This document shows, in pieces, positions 46,433 through 55,100 of a DNA stretch of 64,000 nt. Positions within the stretch are counted from its first letter, which is position 1, and every line of letters begins with the position of its first letter. The notes under the pieces were generated by a model. The model searched no databases, was not told where the DNA came from, and saw only the letters and a list, made by a program, of their open reading frames with translations. The stretch is from contig NZ_JAXQNN010000002.1 of assembly GCF_034427455.1 (NCBI RefSeq), forward strand, positions 921,907 to 985,906, given 5' to 3'. This DNA is from Jeotgalibacillus haloalkalitolerans (GTDB lineage: Bacteria > Bacillota > Bacilli > Bacillales > Jeotgalibacillaceae). The translations under genes and the position numbers were made by a program.

Positions 46433-46675
46433 TTAGTTTGTAGACTCCAATGACTTCATTTCAAAATAAATGGTTGTCTTCTGACCGGTCCACTCTAATT
46501 TATAGATTTCCGCAACTCCGCGGACTTCACCTGCAATTGAGTTTTTCACTTCCAGTGGAATATGCATTGGGTACAGCCTGTACTCATCTTTCACCAGCTT
46601 GAAAAAGTTATTTTCAATTCTCTCTTCTCTTCCTTTTGTCACAATCATCGTGTTTAATTCCAACGGCATGCCCAT
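46433..46675 (-). CDS. ytmB: DUF2584 family protein YtmB
   Basis: Small conserved Bacillales protein, 80 aa, beginning MGMPLELNTMIVTKGRE. It is predicted to be mixed alpha/beta and cytosolic; no function known. AAGGAG precedes the ATG. It follows ytmA by 5 bp in the ytkD-ytmA-ytmB operon, which matches the B. subtilis neighbourhood. Confidence 0.85.
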   Translation of the reverse strand: MGMPLELNTMIVTKGREERIENNFFKLVKDEYRLYPMHIPLEVKNSIAGEVRGVAEIYKLEWTGQKTTIYFEMKSLESTN

Positions 46676-46680
46676 GAGAT

Positions 46681-47469
46681 TCAGCTCCTTTGTTTTTTCA
46701 TCCAGTCTGTGAGTTTCTTTACTGTCGCAATGTTATCAAGCGGTGGAAATGCATGATGAAAATCCGGATAATACCAGCTCTCCACCTTTTTATGATGCTC
46801 TTTCAGCTTTTGTTCCAACTGATAAGCGTGCTCCGGTGAAACATTATCATCCAGCTCCCCGTGAATAATCAGCACAGGGCAGTTTATTTTCTCAATTTCA
46901 TTCAGCGGCGTACGCCAGTCGTAGGCTTCAGGTACTTTTGCCGGGGAACCGCCGATCACACGCTTCATCATCCTTCTCATATCTTTTCGTTCCTGATAGG
47001 TCAGCACCATATCTGATACCCCATTCCAGGTCACGACTGATGAAATGCCGGCATCTTCAATTCCTGCAATTAAAGCCATGACGCCCCCTCTTGAAAAGCC
47101 GAATACGTGTAAATGACCTGAAAATCCTGGGTGATTCCGTAAAATGATATTCCCATTTACCGCATCCATCCGGTCTTCTCCGGCAAAATCTTCGTTCCCT
47201 TCCCCTCCTCTGTTTCCCCGGTAATACGGGGCAAAGACGATAAACCCCTGAGAAGCGAACTGTGCAATTCGGGATGGTCTGACCATACCGATTCCTTTAA
47301 TGCCGCCACGTAAATATAAAAAGCCGTCATACTTACCTGCTTTTACAGGCTCCGCAAGTAGTCCTTTCACCTTTAAACCTTCAGACCAGTATAGAACTTC
47401 ATGCATGATAATCGCAGGGTTTGGCGATGGATAAGGATATTTTCGAATGATTTCTCCGTTTTTACCCAA
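46681..47469 (-). CDS. ytmA: Alpha/beta hydrolase (prolyl oligopeptidase-like) YtmA
   Basis: Serine hydrolase fold of 262 aa. The nucleophile elbow is VFGFSRGGVMAL near residue 120, the Asp lies in IHGELDDNVSP and the His in DFHHAFPP, so the triad is complete. Substrate unknown; family members are peptidases or esterases. The TTG start at 47469 is chosen because GGAGGGAG lies just upstream; it overlaps the end of ytkD by 8 bp. Confidence 0.85.
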   Translation of the reverse strand: MGKNGEIIRKYPYPSPNPAIIMHEVLYWSEGLKVKGLLAEPVKAGKYDGFLYLRGGIKGIGMVRPSRIAQFASQGFIVFAPYYRGNRGGEGNEDFAGEDRMDAVNGNIILRNHPGFSGHLHVFGFSRGGVMALIAGIEDAGISSVVTWNGVSDMVLTYQERKDMRRMMKRVIGGSPAKVPEAYDWRTPLNEIEKINCPVLIIHGELDDNVSPEHAYQLEQKLKEHHKKVESWYYPDFHHAFPPLDNIATVKKLTDWMKKQRS

Positions 47470-47947
47470 TGCTCCTCCCTCCGTCCAATTTCTGCTCAAT
47501 ATATTCAATGGATAACCTGACCGTTTCATCTTTCATGATAAAACTGAAGTCATCCTGAAAACGTTCAGATAAAAGATCTCCTGTAACCATGACCGGTCCA
47601 TCCGTTTCATGGTAATCAGATTTCGGTGTAAGTGAAGTCAGGTCGGTATAAAAAACGGATTTGATAATTTCTGGATCTACATCTACTTTATACTGTCCAA
47701 TATAAATCAGTTCACCAACCTCACCGCCAAGCTCTTCCATGACCTCTCTGGCGGCCGCTTCCACTGGTGACTCCCCATTTTCGACCTTACCTCCAGGGAA
47801 TTCAAACCCTCTTTTTTTATGTTGGGTCAGAACCCACTGCCCGTTATAGCGTGTTAAAATAAAAACATGCGCAGGCGCTTTTGAAAATGGATGCTGATCA
47901 TACGAATATGTAACGGTAAAACCATTATCGTCTTTGAATTGATACAT
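47462..47947 (-). CDS. ytkD: Nudix hydrolase YtkD
   Basis: Nucleoside triphosphate diphosphatase of 161 aa; B. subtilis YtkD removes oxidised purine nucleotides such as 8-oxo-dGTP. The Nudix box is complete: GGKVENGESPVEAA then REVMEELGG (about residues 55–77). ATG 47947 follows GAAGGTGA. First gene of the ytkD-ytmA-ytmB operon. Confidence 0.9.
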   Translation of the reverse strand: MYQFKDDNGFTVTYSYDQHPFSKAPAHVFILTRYNGQWVLTQHKKRGFEFPGGKVENGESPVEAAAREVMEELGGEVGELIYIGQYKVDVDPEIIKSVFYTDLTSLTPKSDYHETDGPVMVTGDLLSERFQDDFSFIMKDETVRLSIEYIEQKLDGGRSIG

Positions 47948-47971
47948 AAAAATCACCTTCTTTCGAAATAA

Positions 47972-48002
47972 TTGAAACCTTTTGAAGATTGATCCGTATA
48001 AT
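47972..48002 (+). promoter_or_regulatory. Possible promoter for the DUF6612 lipoprotein
   Basis: TTGAAA and TATAAT with a long 19-bp spacer, 33 bp before the ATG. The -10 is perfect but the spacing is not ideal. Confidence 0.4.
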
Positions 48003-48034
48003 TGGTAAGGACATACTAATTAGGAGATGATTGA

Positions 48035-48880
48035 ATGAAGAAATCAATTCTATTTACAACTGCTGCTTTAACTTTAGCCCTTACAGCATGCAGCGAAACC
48101 GCTGAACCTGCTGATGGAAGCAAAGATGCTTCGTCAATGACCCTTGAAGAAGTCTATAGCAAGGCAATTGAAGAAAATAATGAGATTGAGAGTGTAAAAT
48201 CATCAGCCGTATTGAACCAGAACGTCACAATGGGTGAAGAAGGCTCGATTAATACAGTATCTGAGATTGATATGTCGATTAAAAATGATCCTTTAACCGT
48301 TCACCAGGTGAATACAACAAAAATGACAGGTGAAGGAACAGATGGTGAAAGCTTCACTGTCGAATCTTACATGAATGATGAAGGTTTCTTTATGCAGGAT
48401 CCAACAACAAATGAATGGATGAAGCTCCCTTCCGAAATGTCAGATCAGCTGATGCAGATGAATGAATCCCAATCAAACCCCGGCACCGAGCTTGAAAATC
48501 TCGAAGCCTATATCGAAGACTTTTCATTTGAACAAAACGATGACAGTTTTATTTTAACGCTGAACGCTTCGGGTGAAAAGTTTAGTGATATGCTGATTGA
48601 GCAGACAGGTGAATTAATGCCAGACCTCGGACTTGGAATTCCGACTGAAGCATTATTTCAGGATACAACGTTTGAAGATGTCTTATATGTGATTACGCTT
48701 GATAAAGAAACTTTCCTGATCGAATCACTGGATCTTGATATGACAATGAATATGAAGTTTGCAGAGCAATCTATGATCATGGAACAGAAGCTTGAGTCTG
48801 TTTATACTGATTATAACGCTGTTGATGAGGTTACTGTACCACAGGAGGTTATTGAATCTGCTGTGGAGATTGAGCTTTAA
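48035..48880 (+). CDS. DUF6612-like lipoprotein
   Basis: Exported lipoprotein, 281 aa. Signal peptide with lipobox LTAC (Cys19) followed by an acidic, Met/Glu/Thr-rich mature chain with LolA/LppX-like alternating beta strands. I relate it to the DUF6612 group by overall pattern; no enzymatic motif is seen. TTAGGAG precedes the ATG. Monocistronic between ytkD and repeat R11. Confidence 0.75.
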   Translation: MKKSILFTTAALTLALTACSETAEPADGSKDASSMTLEEVYSKAIEENNEIESVKSSAVLNQNVTMGEEGSINTVSEIDMSIKNDPLTVHQVNTTKMTGEGTDGESFTVESYMNDEGFFMQDPTTNEWMKLPSEMSDQLMQMNESQSNPGTELENLEAYIEDFSFEQNDDSFILTLNASGEKFSDMLIEQTGELMPDLGLGIPTEALFQDTTFEDVLYVITLDKETFLIESLDLDMTMNMKFAEQSMIMEQKLESVYTDYNAVDEVTVPQEVIESAVEIEL

Positions 48881-48887
48881 AATTGAG

Positions 48888-48929
48888 AAAAGAGGTTGAG
48901 ACATTTTTTAAAAATGTTTCAGCCTCTTA
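48888..48929 (+). terminator. Terminator after the DUF6612 lipoprotein, abutting repeat R11
   Basis: AAGAGGTTGAGACATTTTT pairs with AAAAATGTTTCAGCCTCTT. R11 begins directly after it. Confidence 0.85.
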
Positions 48930-48931
48930 TT

Positions 48932-49030
48932 CGTTTCTCTGCGCTTTAGGGGGACGCTTTCCGGACGGAGGTTGCGGGGTCTCTGCTTCCCTCTATTCGT
49001 CCCGGAGTCGCCCCCTTACGCTTCGCTGCA
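48932..49030. repeat. GC-rich intergenic repeat, shortened copy R11 (type A)
   Basis: About 99 bp. It aligns with R9 but lacks about 25 bp in the middle (the GCTAAGCCTCCTCGCC portion). A further solo end CGTTTCGTTGCGCTTCA lies at about 49102, and the AT-rich rest up to 49.2 kb shows nothing else. Confidence 0.82.
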
Positions 49031-49205
49031 CTTAAATTTAATTCAATAAATATTAGTTACTAACTCACCCTTTATTACTTAGAGCATTTCTTTTAGAAAT
49101 CGTTTCGTTGCGCTTCACTATCGTATTTGAAGTCAATTGTTTTATTCATACATTTTATCTATTTGAGACTTAATTAAAAACTTCGACATCTTAATTCAAT
49201 CTATT

Positions 49206-49553
49206 TTAATTTTCCCGATCAATAAACGGATGCTCTTCTGTCGGCGGCTTTAACCCCATCGTCACGATATGATTGCGTGCTTCTTCATCTCCGATTTCAC
49301 CGATCAGCCTATAAATTTTGATCAGGAGATTATCTGATTCCTGATTCGCTTTATCCACATGATAAGGGACTGAAGGCATCTGCCCGGTTAAAAAACCTTC
49401 CATCTCACTTTCTTCGTTCCGGTCAAACAGCATTCTCAGCTTTGTAATTTCATCATCAGTCGCATTAACTACAAATTCATAGGGCGAATCAGTCCCGCTT
49501 CTTAAAATTTCCCGTCTGGCAACTGACACATAATAAGTGTTTTTCTGCTCCAT
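49206..49553 (-). CDS. Conserved Bacillales hypothetical protein
   Basis: A 115-aa soluble protein starting MEQKNTYYVSVARREI, with ATDDEITKLRMLFD and IYRLIGEIGDEEARNHI blocks. Similar sequences are common in Bacillus, sometimes loosely labelled hydrolase, but no catalytic motif is visible. ATG 49553 follows AGAGGAGTG; a start six codons upstream includes that site and was rejected. Divergent from the DUF6154 gene. Confidence 0.75.
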   Translation of the reverse strand: MEQKNTYYVSVARREILRSGTDSPYEFVVNATDDEITKLRMLFDRNEESEMEGFLTGQMPSVPYHVDKANQESDNLLIKIYRLIGEIGDEEARNHIVTMGLKPPTEEHPFIDREN

Positions 49554-49685
49554 TTCATCACTCCTCTTCATTCAGTATGTCCAGTAACCATGATCTTCAT
49601 GATTAGAATTAAGCTTGATGGGTATAGTGGTAGTGAGACATACGAACTACGGATATCCTGGACATTTTGAAAGGAGGACGGGAAC

Positions 49686-49919
49686 GTGAAACTCGTGGAT
49701 GAAATTTTTGAAATGTATAAAGGTAAAATCCGGGGCAGTCAGGAAGACCTTGATATGATTGCCTTTACAATACTTGAACAGTTGGATCATACTGAACTTC
49801 TTGATATGGTAAAAGAGCTGTCAGAGGATGAGCTCGCTTATTTTATTCGTCTATACATAGTTGAATCACTCAAAGGCCGACTTGAACAGTTGGATGATAC
49901 AAAGACTTTTTATCATTAA
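49686..49919 (+). CDS. DUF6154-like small protein
   Basis: A 77-aa acidic helical protein, MKLVDEIFEMYKGKIRG, with no membrane segment. I recall this pattern as DUF6154 in Bacillus; function unknown. The start is GTG 49686 after AAAGGAGGA. Monocistronic with its own hairpin. Confidence 0.75.
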   Translation: MKLVDEIFEMYKGKIRGSQEDLDMIAFTILEQLDHTELLDMVKELSEDELAYFIRLYIVESLKGRLEQLDDTKTFYH

Positions 49920-49931
49920 ATCGTTCTCTGC

Positions 49932-49975
49932 AAAAAAGATGGGACACCTTTTATCGTGGTGTCCCATCTTTTTTG
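49932..49975. terminator. Terminator between DUF6154 gene and yjfB-like gene
   Basis: AAAAAAGATGGGACACC pairs perfectly with GGTGTCCCATCTTTTTT. Symmetric A/T runs allow both convergent genes to use it. Confidence 0.9.
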
Positions 49976-49981
49976 TGCATC

Positions 49982-50170
49982 TTACCCTTTCAGGTCAATC
50001 GCGTGGCCTTTATGAGGATGCGGAGCAGGAGTGCCGCCCTGGTTATTCATTGCCTCAAGCATCGCGACAGCCCCTGCTGCCTGTTGAGTCATCGCACTGT
50101 TCATAATGCTTAAGCTTGCTGTCTGCTGAATTTGTGCTGTTTGCTTTGCCATGATTGAAGAGATTTCCAT
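49982..50170 (-). CDS. YjfB-family putative motility protein
   Basis: A 62-aa protein, MEISSIMAKQTAQIQQTASLS, rich in Ala/Gln/Met. It matches the YjfB_motility family (small proteins found in flagellated Bacillales, role unproven). A Pro/His-rich tail (PAPHPHKGHA) may bind metal. ATG 50170 is preceded by AAGGAGTG; the longer frame was rejected. Confidence 0.72.
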   Translation of the reverse strand: MEISSIMAKQTAQIQQTASLSIMNSAMTQQAAGAVAMLEAMNNQGGTPAPHPHKGHAIDLKG

Positions 50171-50211
50171 ATCATCACTCCTTTTGACGATTGTACCATT
50201 ACCCATAAAAT

Positions 50212-50236
50212 AAAGCACCGCCAAAAAGCGGTGCCT
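50212..50236 (-). terminator. Terminator after dps
   Basis: GCACCGC(tttttg)GCGGTGC on the minus strand followed by TTTATTTTAT. Confidence 0.82.
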
Positions 50237-50242
50237 GACATA

Positions 50243-50692
50243 TTATTTACCCAGGAATGAACGCAGCATCCATGCGTGCTTTTCAAGACTCTGATGAATA
50301 GACAGCAGCATATCGCTCGTCATTTCATCATCGTCCTGCTGCGCGAGCTCCATACCTGATTTTAAATGATCCATTAATGTTTCAAAGTCACTGTTCAGTA
50401 CTTCCACCATCTGATCAGCGGACTCACCGCCTTCTGCCTCGTGCACAAGTGACAGCTCAAGCGATTCTTTAAGTGTGGCAACCGGCTCCCCTTTTAGTGC
50501 AAGCAGTCTTTCTGCAAGCTCATCAATATGAATCGCGGCTTCATTATAAAGCTCTTCAAACTTTTCATGAAGAGTAAAAAACTGATGCCCTTTTACATAC
50601 CAGTGATAGTTATGTAACTTCGTGTAAAGCACCGTCCAGCTCGCAATTTGTTTGTTCACGTTTTTTACTAATTCAGGATTTGCACTCATCAT
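50243..50692 (-). CDS. dps: Dps ferritin-like DNA-protecting protein
   Basis: Dodecameric iron-storage and DNA-protection protein, 149 aa. YTKLHNYHWYVKGHQFFTLH (about residues 22–41) carries the Dps ferroxidase His, and HEKFEELYNEAAIHIDELAERLLAL-type helix gives the Asp and Glu ligands (quoted core: IHIDELAERL). Two adjacent ATGs (50692, 50689) follow GGAAG. A SigB-like promoter upstream fits general-stress control as in B. subtilis. Confidence 0.92.
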   Translation of the reverse strand: MMSANPELVKNVNKQIASWTVLYTKLHNYHWYVKGHQFFTLHEKFEELYNEAAIHIDELAERLLALKGEPVATLKESLELSLVHEAEGGESADQMVEVLNSDFETLMDHLKSGMELAQQDDDEMTSDMLLSIHQSLEKHAWMLRSFLGK

Positions 50693-50728
50693 ACATCTTC
50701 CTTTCGAATTTAGTGTTCTTCTTATTTT

Positions 50729-50753
50729 GTACCACTCACTGCCGAAATTAAAC
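50729..50753 (-). promoter_or_regulatory. Possible SigB promoter for dps
   Basis: On the minus strand GTTTAA lies 13 bp before TGGTAC, a partial match to the SigB pattern GTTTWW–N12-15–GGGWAW. Confidence 0.42.
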
Positions 50754-50826
50754 GTATGAGCATGTTTCAGTCTTTACAGACGAACTCGTGCTACACTGTA
50801 AGTAATGTAATTGCAGAGGTGAAAGT

Positions 50827-51066
50827 ATGAAAAAAATAATGCTTGCTGTGATCCGTTTTTATCAAAAAGGAATTTCTCCGTTAACACCGCCCAGCTGCCG
50901 TTTTTACCCTACCTGTTCTCAGTACGGGATTGAAGCGATACAGAAGCACGGCGCTTTTAAAGGCGGTATCATGACAATGATAAGAATCTTAAAGTGCCAG
51001 CCACTTCACCCGGGTGGTGTAGACCATGTGCCGGATAATTGGCCGTCAGGAAGAAAAAATTCCTGA
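50827..51066 (+). CDS. ytjA: Membrane protein insertion efficiency factor YidD (YtjA)
   Basis: Small membrane-associated protein of 79 aa that aids YidC/SpoIIIJ-dependent insertion. Diagnostic cysteines are in [18 protein letters not shown] and [25 protein letters not shown] precedes the ATG. Ends in a hairpin formed by CCGTCAGGAA/TTCCTGACGG at 51043–51074. Confidence 0.92.
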   Translation: MKKIMLAVIRFYQKGISPLTPPSCRFYPTCSQYGIEAIQKHGAFKGGIMTMIRILKCQPLHPGGVDHVPDNWPSGRKNS

Positions 51067-51074
51067 CGGTTTTC
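51043..51074 (+). terminator. Terminator overlapping the end of ytjA
   Basis: CCGTCAGGAA pairs with TTCCTGACGG, then TTTTCTC; the stop codon is inside the right arm. Confidence 0.85.
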
Positions 51075-51122
51075 TCTTGCATTCTTTTAAAATTCATAGT
51101 AAAGTAACGATTGTTGAATTAT

Positions 51123-51143
51123 AAATCGTAATTATTACTATTT
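51123..51143 (+). promoter_or_regulatory. Zur box upstream of the zinc-binding lipoprotein
   Basis: AAATCGTAAT T ATTACTATTT is an inverted repeat with one mismatch to the B. subtilis Zur consensus (AAATCGTAAT-N-ATTACGATTT). It lies 16 bp before the ATG, where repression by zinc-loaded Zur would block transcription or elongation. Confidence 0.85.
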
Positions 51144-51158
51144 AGAACGAGGTGCAAC

Positions 51159-52343
51159 ATGAAGAAAAAATCATTACTAATGTTAGCTGCTGTAGCCCCA
51201 TGGATACTTGCAGGATGTAATACAGGCTCAGAAGCCGAAGATAACGGAGACGCACTGGAAGTTTACACAACTGTTTACCCGCTACAGTATTTTGCTGAAG
51301 AAATCGGCGGAGAGCATGTATCAGTTGATACAATCTATCCACCCGGGTCCGATGAACATACTTTCGAGCCTTCTCAAAGAGATATGATCGACCTTGCAGA
51401 GGGAGATGTGTTTTTTTATATCGGTCTTGGACTCGAAGGATTTGTTGAAAATGCAAAAGATGTACTGCAGAGTGAAGATTTAAATATGGTTGCAGCAGAT
51501 GCGATTTCAGATGAAGAACTTGCAGCTGGAGAACATGACCATGCGCATGAGGATGAAGAAGATGAGCATGCTCATGAAGATGAAGAACATGCTCATGAGG
51601 AAGACGAGCACGCTCATGAAGATGAAGAGCATGCACATGAGGAAGACGAGCACGCGCATGAAGATGAAGAGCATGCTCATGAGGAAGACGAGCACGCTCA
51701 TGAAGATGAAGAGCATGCACATGAGGAAGACGAGCATGCACATGAGGAAGACGAGCACGCGCATGAAGATGAAGAGCATGCTGATAGTGAAGGGCATGAA
51801 GGACATAATCATGGTGACACTGACCCTCATGTCTGGCTGGATCCGGTTCTTTCACAGTCATTAGCTGAATCAGTAAAGGATACGTTGATTGAGGAAATGC
51901 CAGAGCAGGAAGCTTATTTCACTGAGAACTATGAAAACCTGATTGAGCGTCTTGATGAGCTTGATCATCAGTTTGAAGAGCTTGCAAGTGAAGCTGAACT
52001 TAATCAATTCTTTGTTTCTCATGCCGCTTACAGTTACTGGGACAGCCGATATGGTATCGAGCAACAGGCAATTGCGGGTATCTCAACAACTGATGAGCCG
52101 TCTCAGCGTGAATTAACTGAACTGATCGAATCAGCTACTTCACAAAATGTAGAATATCTGCTGGTTGAGCAAAATGTATCGTCAAACCTGACAGATGTGA
52201 TTCAAAGCGAAATCGGTGCTGAGACACTGCCGCTTCACAACCTGTCCGTTTTAACTGACGATGATATCGAGAACGAAGAAACTTATTTCTCACTGATGGA
52301 AAAAAATATCGAGTCGCTTAGAACAGCAATGAAAGCTGAATAG
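51159..52343 (+). CDS. znuA: Zinc ABC transporter substrate-binding lipoprotein, His-rich
   Basis: Cluster A-I zinc-binding protein of 394 aa (ZnuA/AdcA). Lipobox LAGC at residue 20; YPLQYFAEEIGGEHV and PPGSDEHTFEPSQRD (site His) follow. Residues about 127–210 are an expanded acidic His-rich loop made of about eleven seven-residue units of the EDEHAHE/DEEHAHE type. DPHVWLDPVL and FVSHAAYSYW give further ligands. No permease or ATPase gene is adjacent. A Zur box lies upstream. Confidence 0.92.
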   Translation: MKKKSLLMLAAVAPWILAGCNTGSEAEDNGDALEVYTTVYPLQYFAEEIGGEHVSVDTIYPPGSDEHTFEPSQRDMIDLAEGDVFFYIGLGLEGFVENAKDVLQSEDLNMVAADAISDEELAAGEHDHAHEDEEDEHAHEDEEHAHEEDEHAHEDEEHAHEEDEHAHEDEEHAHEEDEHAHEDEEHAHEEDEHAHEEDEHAHEDEEHADSEGHEGHNHGDTDPHVWLDPVLSQSLAESVKDTLIEEMPEQEAYFTENYENLIERLDELDHQFEELASEAELNQFFVSHAAYSYWDSRYGIEQQAIAGISTTDEPSQRELTELIESATSQNVEYLLVEQNVSSNLTDVIQSEIGAETLPLHNLSVLTDDDIENEETYFSLMEKNIESLRTAMKAE

Positions 52344-52349
52344 AGATTG

Positions 52350-52388
52350 AAAAAAAGACATCGGTGCAGCTTGCCGATGTCTTTTTTA
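52350..52388. terminator. Terminator between znuA and menC
   Basis: AAAAAGACATCGG pairs with CCGATGTCTTTTT; usable by both convergent genes. Confidence 0.88.
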
Positions 52389-52398
52389 TCGTTAACAT

Positions 52399-53502
52399 TC
52401 ACTCGGGATATTCAAACCGCTCAAGCGTAACTTCATCAAGCCGCCTTCTATTCAATTCCACACCAATTCCATTGCCCTGAAAAGGCTCAACCAGGCCTTT
52501 ATTCACAATCAGTTCAGGTGTTGTAATATCCTCTGTCCAATATCTGCTGGAGGCTGACAGATCACCTGGTATGGTAAAGCCGGGCAGCATGGAGATTGCT
52601 GCATTGTGTGCTCTTGAGATGCCGAATTCAAGCATCCCACCGCACCAGATTTGAATATCATTTTCCATACATAGATCATGTATCTTTTTCGCCGCTGTGA
52701 TACCGCCAACCCGTCCGATTTTCAGGTTAATCACCCTGCAGCTTTTAAATGTAATTGCGTTTACTGCTGCCCGGTAGGAATTGATGCTTTCATCAAGACA
52801 GATCGGTGTCTTCATCTGAAGCTGGACAGCCGCATGCTCAGCCAGGTCATCCACTGCAAAAGGCTGCTCAATCATTTGCAGACCAAGATCATCAAGTGCC
52901 AGAAGGTCTTCTGTATATCCGCTGTAAGCTGAATTCGCATCCGCAAGAATCTGAATCAGAGGAAATTGTTCACGCAACGCCTTAAGCGGGACGAGATCAT
53001 AGCCTGGACGGATTTTGACTTTGATCCGCTGGTATCCCTGCTCCTGAGCCTGCTCAGCCTGATCAAGCAAATCATCAATGTCTTTAGAACCAATCGCAAC
53101 ACCAGCCAGCGCATGCGTTCGTGATCCCCCGAGACACTCAGATAAAGACACTCCCTTCTGCTTCGCGTACAAATCCCAGACAGCCATATCTACTGCAGCT
53201 TTTGCCATCGGATTGCCCCGGACAGATGAGAATCTTTTCTGAAGGTCTTCAGGGTGCCCGAGCGGCTCCTGAAATAAAAGCGGCAACAGGTGATGTTGAA
53301 TCATCTCCAGGCTGGATGCTACCGTTTCTTCTGTATACCAGGGTGATGAAAAGGCAACACCCTCACCCAGACCGCATTTTCCGTCAGTGTCATATAATTC
53401 AAGCACCAGCCCTTCTCGTTCCGTCACTGTTCCAAGACTTGTATGAAAAGGTGTTTTTAACGTCATGCTGATTCTGCTGATGACTGCGCTAGACAGATTC
53501 AT
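52399..53502 (-). CDS. menC: o-Succinylbenzoate synthase
   Basis: Enolase-superfamily dehydratase of menaquinone synthesis, 367 aa, forming o-succinylbenzoate from SHCHC. Catalytic Lys in RIKVKIRPG (near 163), metal ligands in ILADANSAY, IEQPF and CLDESI, and the second Lys in INLKIGRVGG are present. ATG 53502 has GAGGAG upstream and overlaps menE by 14 bp. Some MenC homologues also racemise N-acylamino acids. Confidence 0.93.
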   Translation of the reverse strand: MNLSSAVISRISMTLKTPFHTSLGTVTEREGLVLELYDTDGKCGLGEGVAFSSPWYTEETVASSLEMIQHHLLPLLFQEPLGHPEDLQKRFSSVRGNPMAKAAVDMAVWDLYAKQKGVSLSECLGGSRTHALAGVAIGSKDIDDLLDQAEQAQEQGYQRIKVKIRPGYDLVPLKALREQFPLIQILADANSAYSGYTEDLLALDDLGLQMIEQPFAVDDLAEHAAVQLQMKTPICLDESINSYRAAVNAITFKSCRVINLKIGRVGGITAAKKIHDLCMENDIQIWCGGMLEFGISRAHNAAISMLPGFTIPGDLSASSRYWTEDITTPELIVNKGLVEPFQGNGIGVELNRRRLDEVTLERFEYPE

Positions 53503-54919
53503 GATTGATCTCCTCTTTCAGCTTTCTTCTGACAAGCTTCCCTGCTGCATTTCTCGGCAGTTCATTGACAAAGCGGTACATTTTCGGGACTTTATATCCT
53601 GCCAGCCGCTTACTGACAAAGTTGTGCAGAGTCTCTTTCTCAACTTCTTCAATGAGGACGATAAAAGCAGCAGGCACTTCCCCCCACCTGTCATCTTTTT
53701 TCCCGACAACCCCTGCTTCTTTTACAGCCGGGTGCCCGGAAAGAACGGACTCAACTTCAGCCGGATAAACATTTTCACCGCCTGAAATAATCAGGTCTGA
53801 ACGGCGGTCAGCGACAAAAAGAAACCCTTCTTCATCCAGGTAGCCCACATCTCCCGTTTTAAGCCATCCCTCTGAAAAAGCTTCCTGAGTCGCTGATGGA
53901 TTGTTCAGATATCCTTTTGTCACTGAAGGTCCTTTGACAAGAATTTCTCCAATGACATAATCATCGCAACCTTCTCCCTGCTCATCAGTAATTTTAATTT
54001 CTCCAGGGAAAAGCGGTTTTCCTGATGCGCCTGTTTTACGTGTGGCATCAGCCGGCGAAAGGGTTGTGAACTGAGAAGCAGTTTCTGTCATGCCGTAAGA
54101 CTGAAACACCGGTATGTGCTCATCGTGACAGCGTTCAACCATATGTAAAGGTGCCGGTCCCCCGCCAAGAATCATACATCTGAAAAAAGAATGGTAGCGC
54201 TCATTTTTAACATCAAGCAGCCGCTCGAGCATGGTTGTAACAACAGATATGATAGAGCCCTTCCCATTTACAAGATCTGCGTGAATGCTGCGTTCATCAA
54301 ACTTTTCATATAGTCTGACGCCTATTCCGTATATCACACTTCTCATCAGGATTGAATAACCGCTGATATGAAACAGAGGAACCGCACACATCCAGATGTC
54401 ATCAGGTCGGTGACCAATATTAAAAGCCGATCCTGAAGCACTTGAGAAATGATTATCATAGGTCTGCATCACACCTTTTGGATTGCCTGTGGTACCTGAT
54501 GTATACATCACCGAGCAGACATCCTCTTCTTCAAATGGCACATATGGCCAGCACTCACCTGTTTTCAGCTCATCAATTGAAATTGCTCTATCTGTGTTTA
54601 TTACAAACTGATCTTGATAAATCACAAGCTGTGCCTGACTGTCTTTCAGCTGATACTGCCACTCTTTCTGGGACAAACGGTTATTCAGCATTAACACCGG
54701 CACACGGATTTTCTGGAGTGCATGGATTAGAAAAACAGATTGAGGCTGATTTGTAATAAGCAGCGCAACAGGTGACTGATTCTGAATATGAGGCGAGATT
54801 TTCTCAGCCAATTCAGTCGCTTCTTCATTCATCTCACGGAACGTCCATGCGCTTTTACCGGCATAAAGTCCAATCTGATCAGGCGATAGTAAAGCTCTTT
54901 TCTCAAGCCAGCTTTTCAT
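53489..54919 (-). CDS. menE: o-Succinylbenzoate–CoA ligase
   Basis: ANL-family adenylating enzyme, 476 aa, that activates OSB to OSB-CoA. P-loop-like VMYTSGTTGNPKG (near 148), QSYGMTETASQ and WLKTGDVGYLDEEGFLFVADR then the C-terminal Lys in NAAGKLVRRKL are intact. AAAGGAG precedes ATG 54919. Its 14-bp overlap with menC indicates coupling. It is separated from menB by repeat R12 and a terminator, so it may have its own promoter. Confidence 0.94.
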   Translation of the reverse strand: MKSWLEKRALLSPDQIGLYAGKSAWTFREMNEEATELAEKISPHIQNQSPVALLITNQPQSVFLIHALQKIRVPVLMLNNRLSQKEWQYQLKDSQAQLVIYQDQFVINTDRAISIDELKTGECWPYVPFEEEDVCSVMYTSGTTGNPKGVMQTYDNHFSSASGSAFNIGHRPDDIWMCAVPLFHISGYSILMRSVIYGIGVRLYEKFDERSIHADLVNGKGSIISVVTTMLERLLDVKNERYHSFFRCMILGGGPAPLHMVERCHDEHIPVFQSYGMTETASQFTTLSPADATRKTGASGKPLFPGEIKITDEQGEGCDDYVIGEILVKGPSVTKGYLNNPSATQEAFSEGWLKTGDVGYLDEEGFLFVADRRSDLIISGGENVYPAEVESVLSGHPAVKEAGVVGKKDDRWGEVPAAFIVLIEEVEKETLHNFVSKRLAGYKVPKMYRFVNELPRNAAGKLVRRKLKEEINHESV

Positions 54920-54974
54920 ATTCGTTCTCCTTTCTTTATATTCATGATTGCTGAATAAGTTAGTACCAAATTTA

Positions 54975-55050
54975 CCGGGGATTGAGCGGAAGACGGGGAC
55001 TCCACCGTCCGGCCGCGGAAAACTTCCGCCTGGAGCTTCAATCCCCAGCC
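54975..55050. repeat. GC-rich intergenic inverted-arm repeat, copy R12
   Basis: About 76 bp with arms GGGGATTGA (54977–54985) and TCAATCCCC (55038–55046). The core contains GGACTCCACCGTCCGGCCGC, related to R6. It interrupts the men operon between menB and menE. Confidence 0.8.
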
Positions 55051-55065
55051 GGAGTTTATTATCAT

Positions 55066-55100
55066 ATAAAAATGCCCTGCAGGCCGGAGCTCACAGGGCA
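55066..55100 (-). terminator. Terminator after menB
   Basis: TGCCCTG pairs with CAGGGCA across a GC-rich loop on the minus strand, then TTTTTAT. Confidence 0.78.

Noticed and set aside
51142..51861. Long antisense His/Leu-rich frame opposite znuA
   Set aside because: A mirror of the GAG/CAT-rich repeat coding region. It has no start signal and znuA itself is strongly supported.
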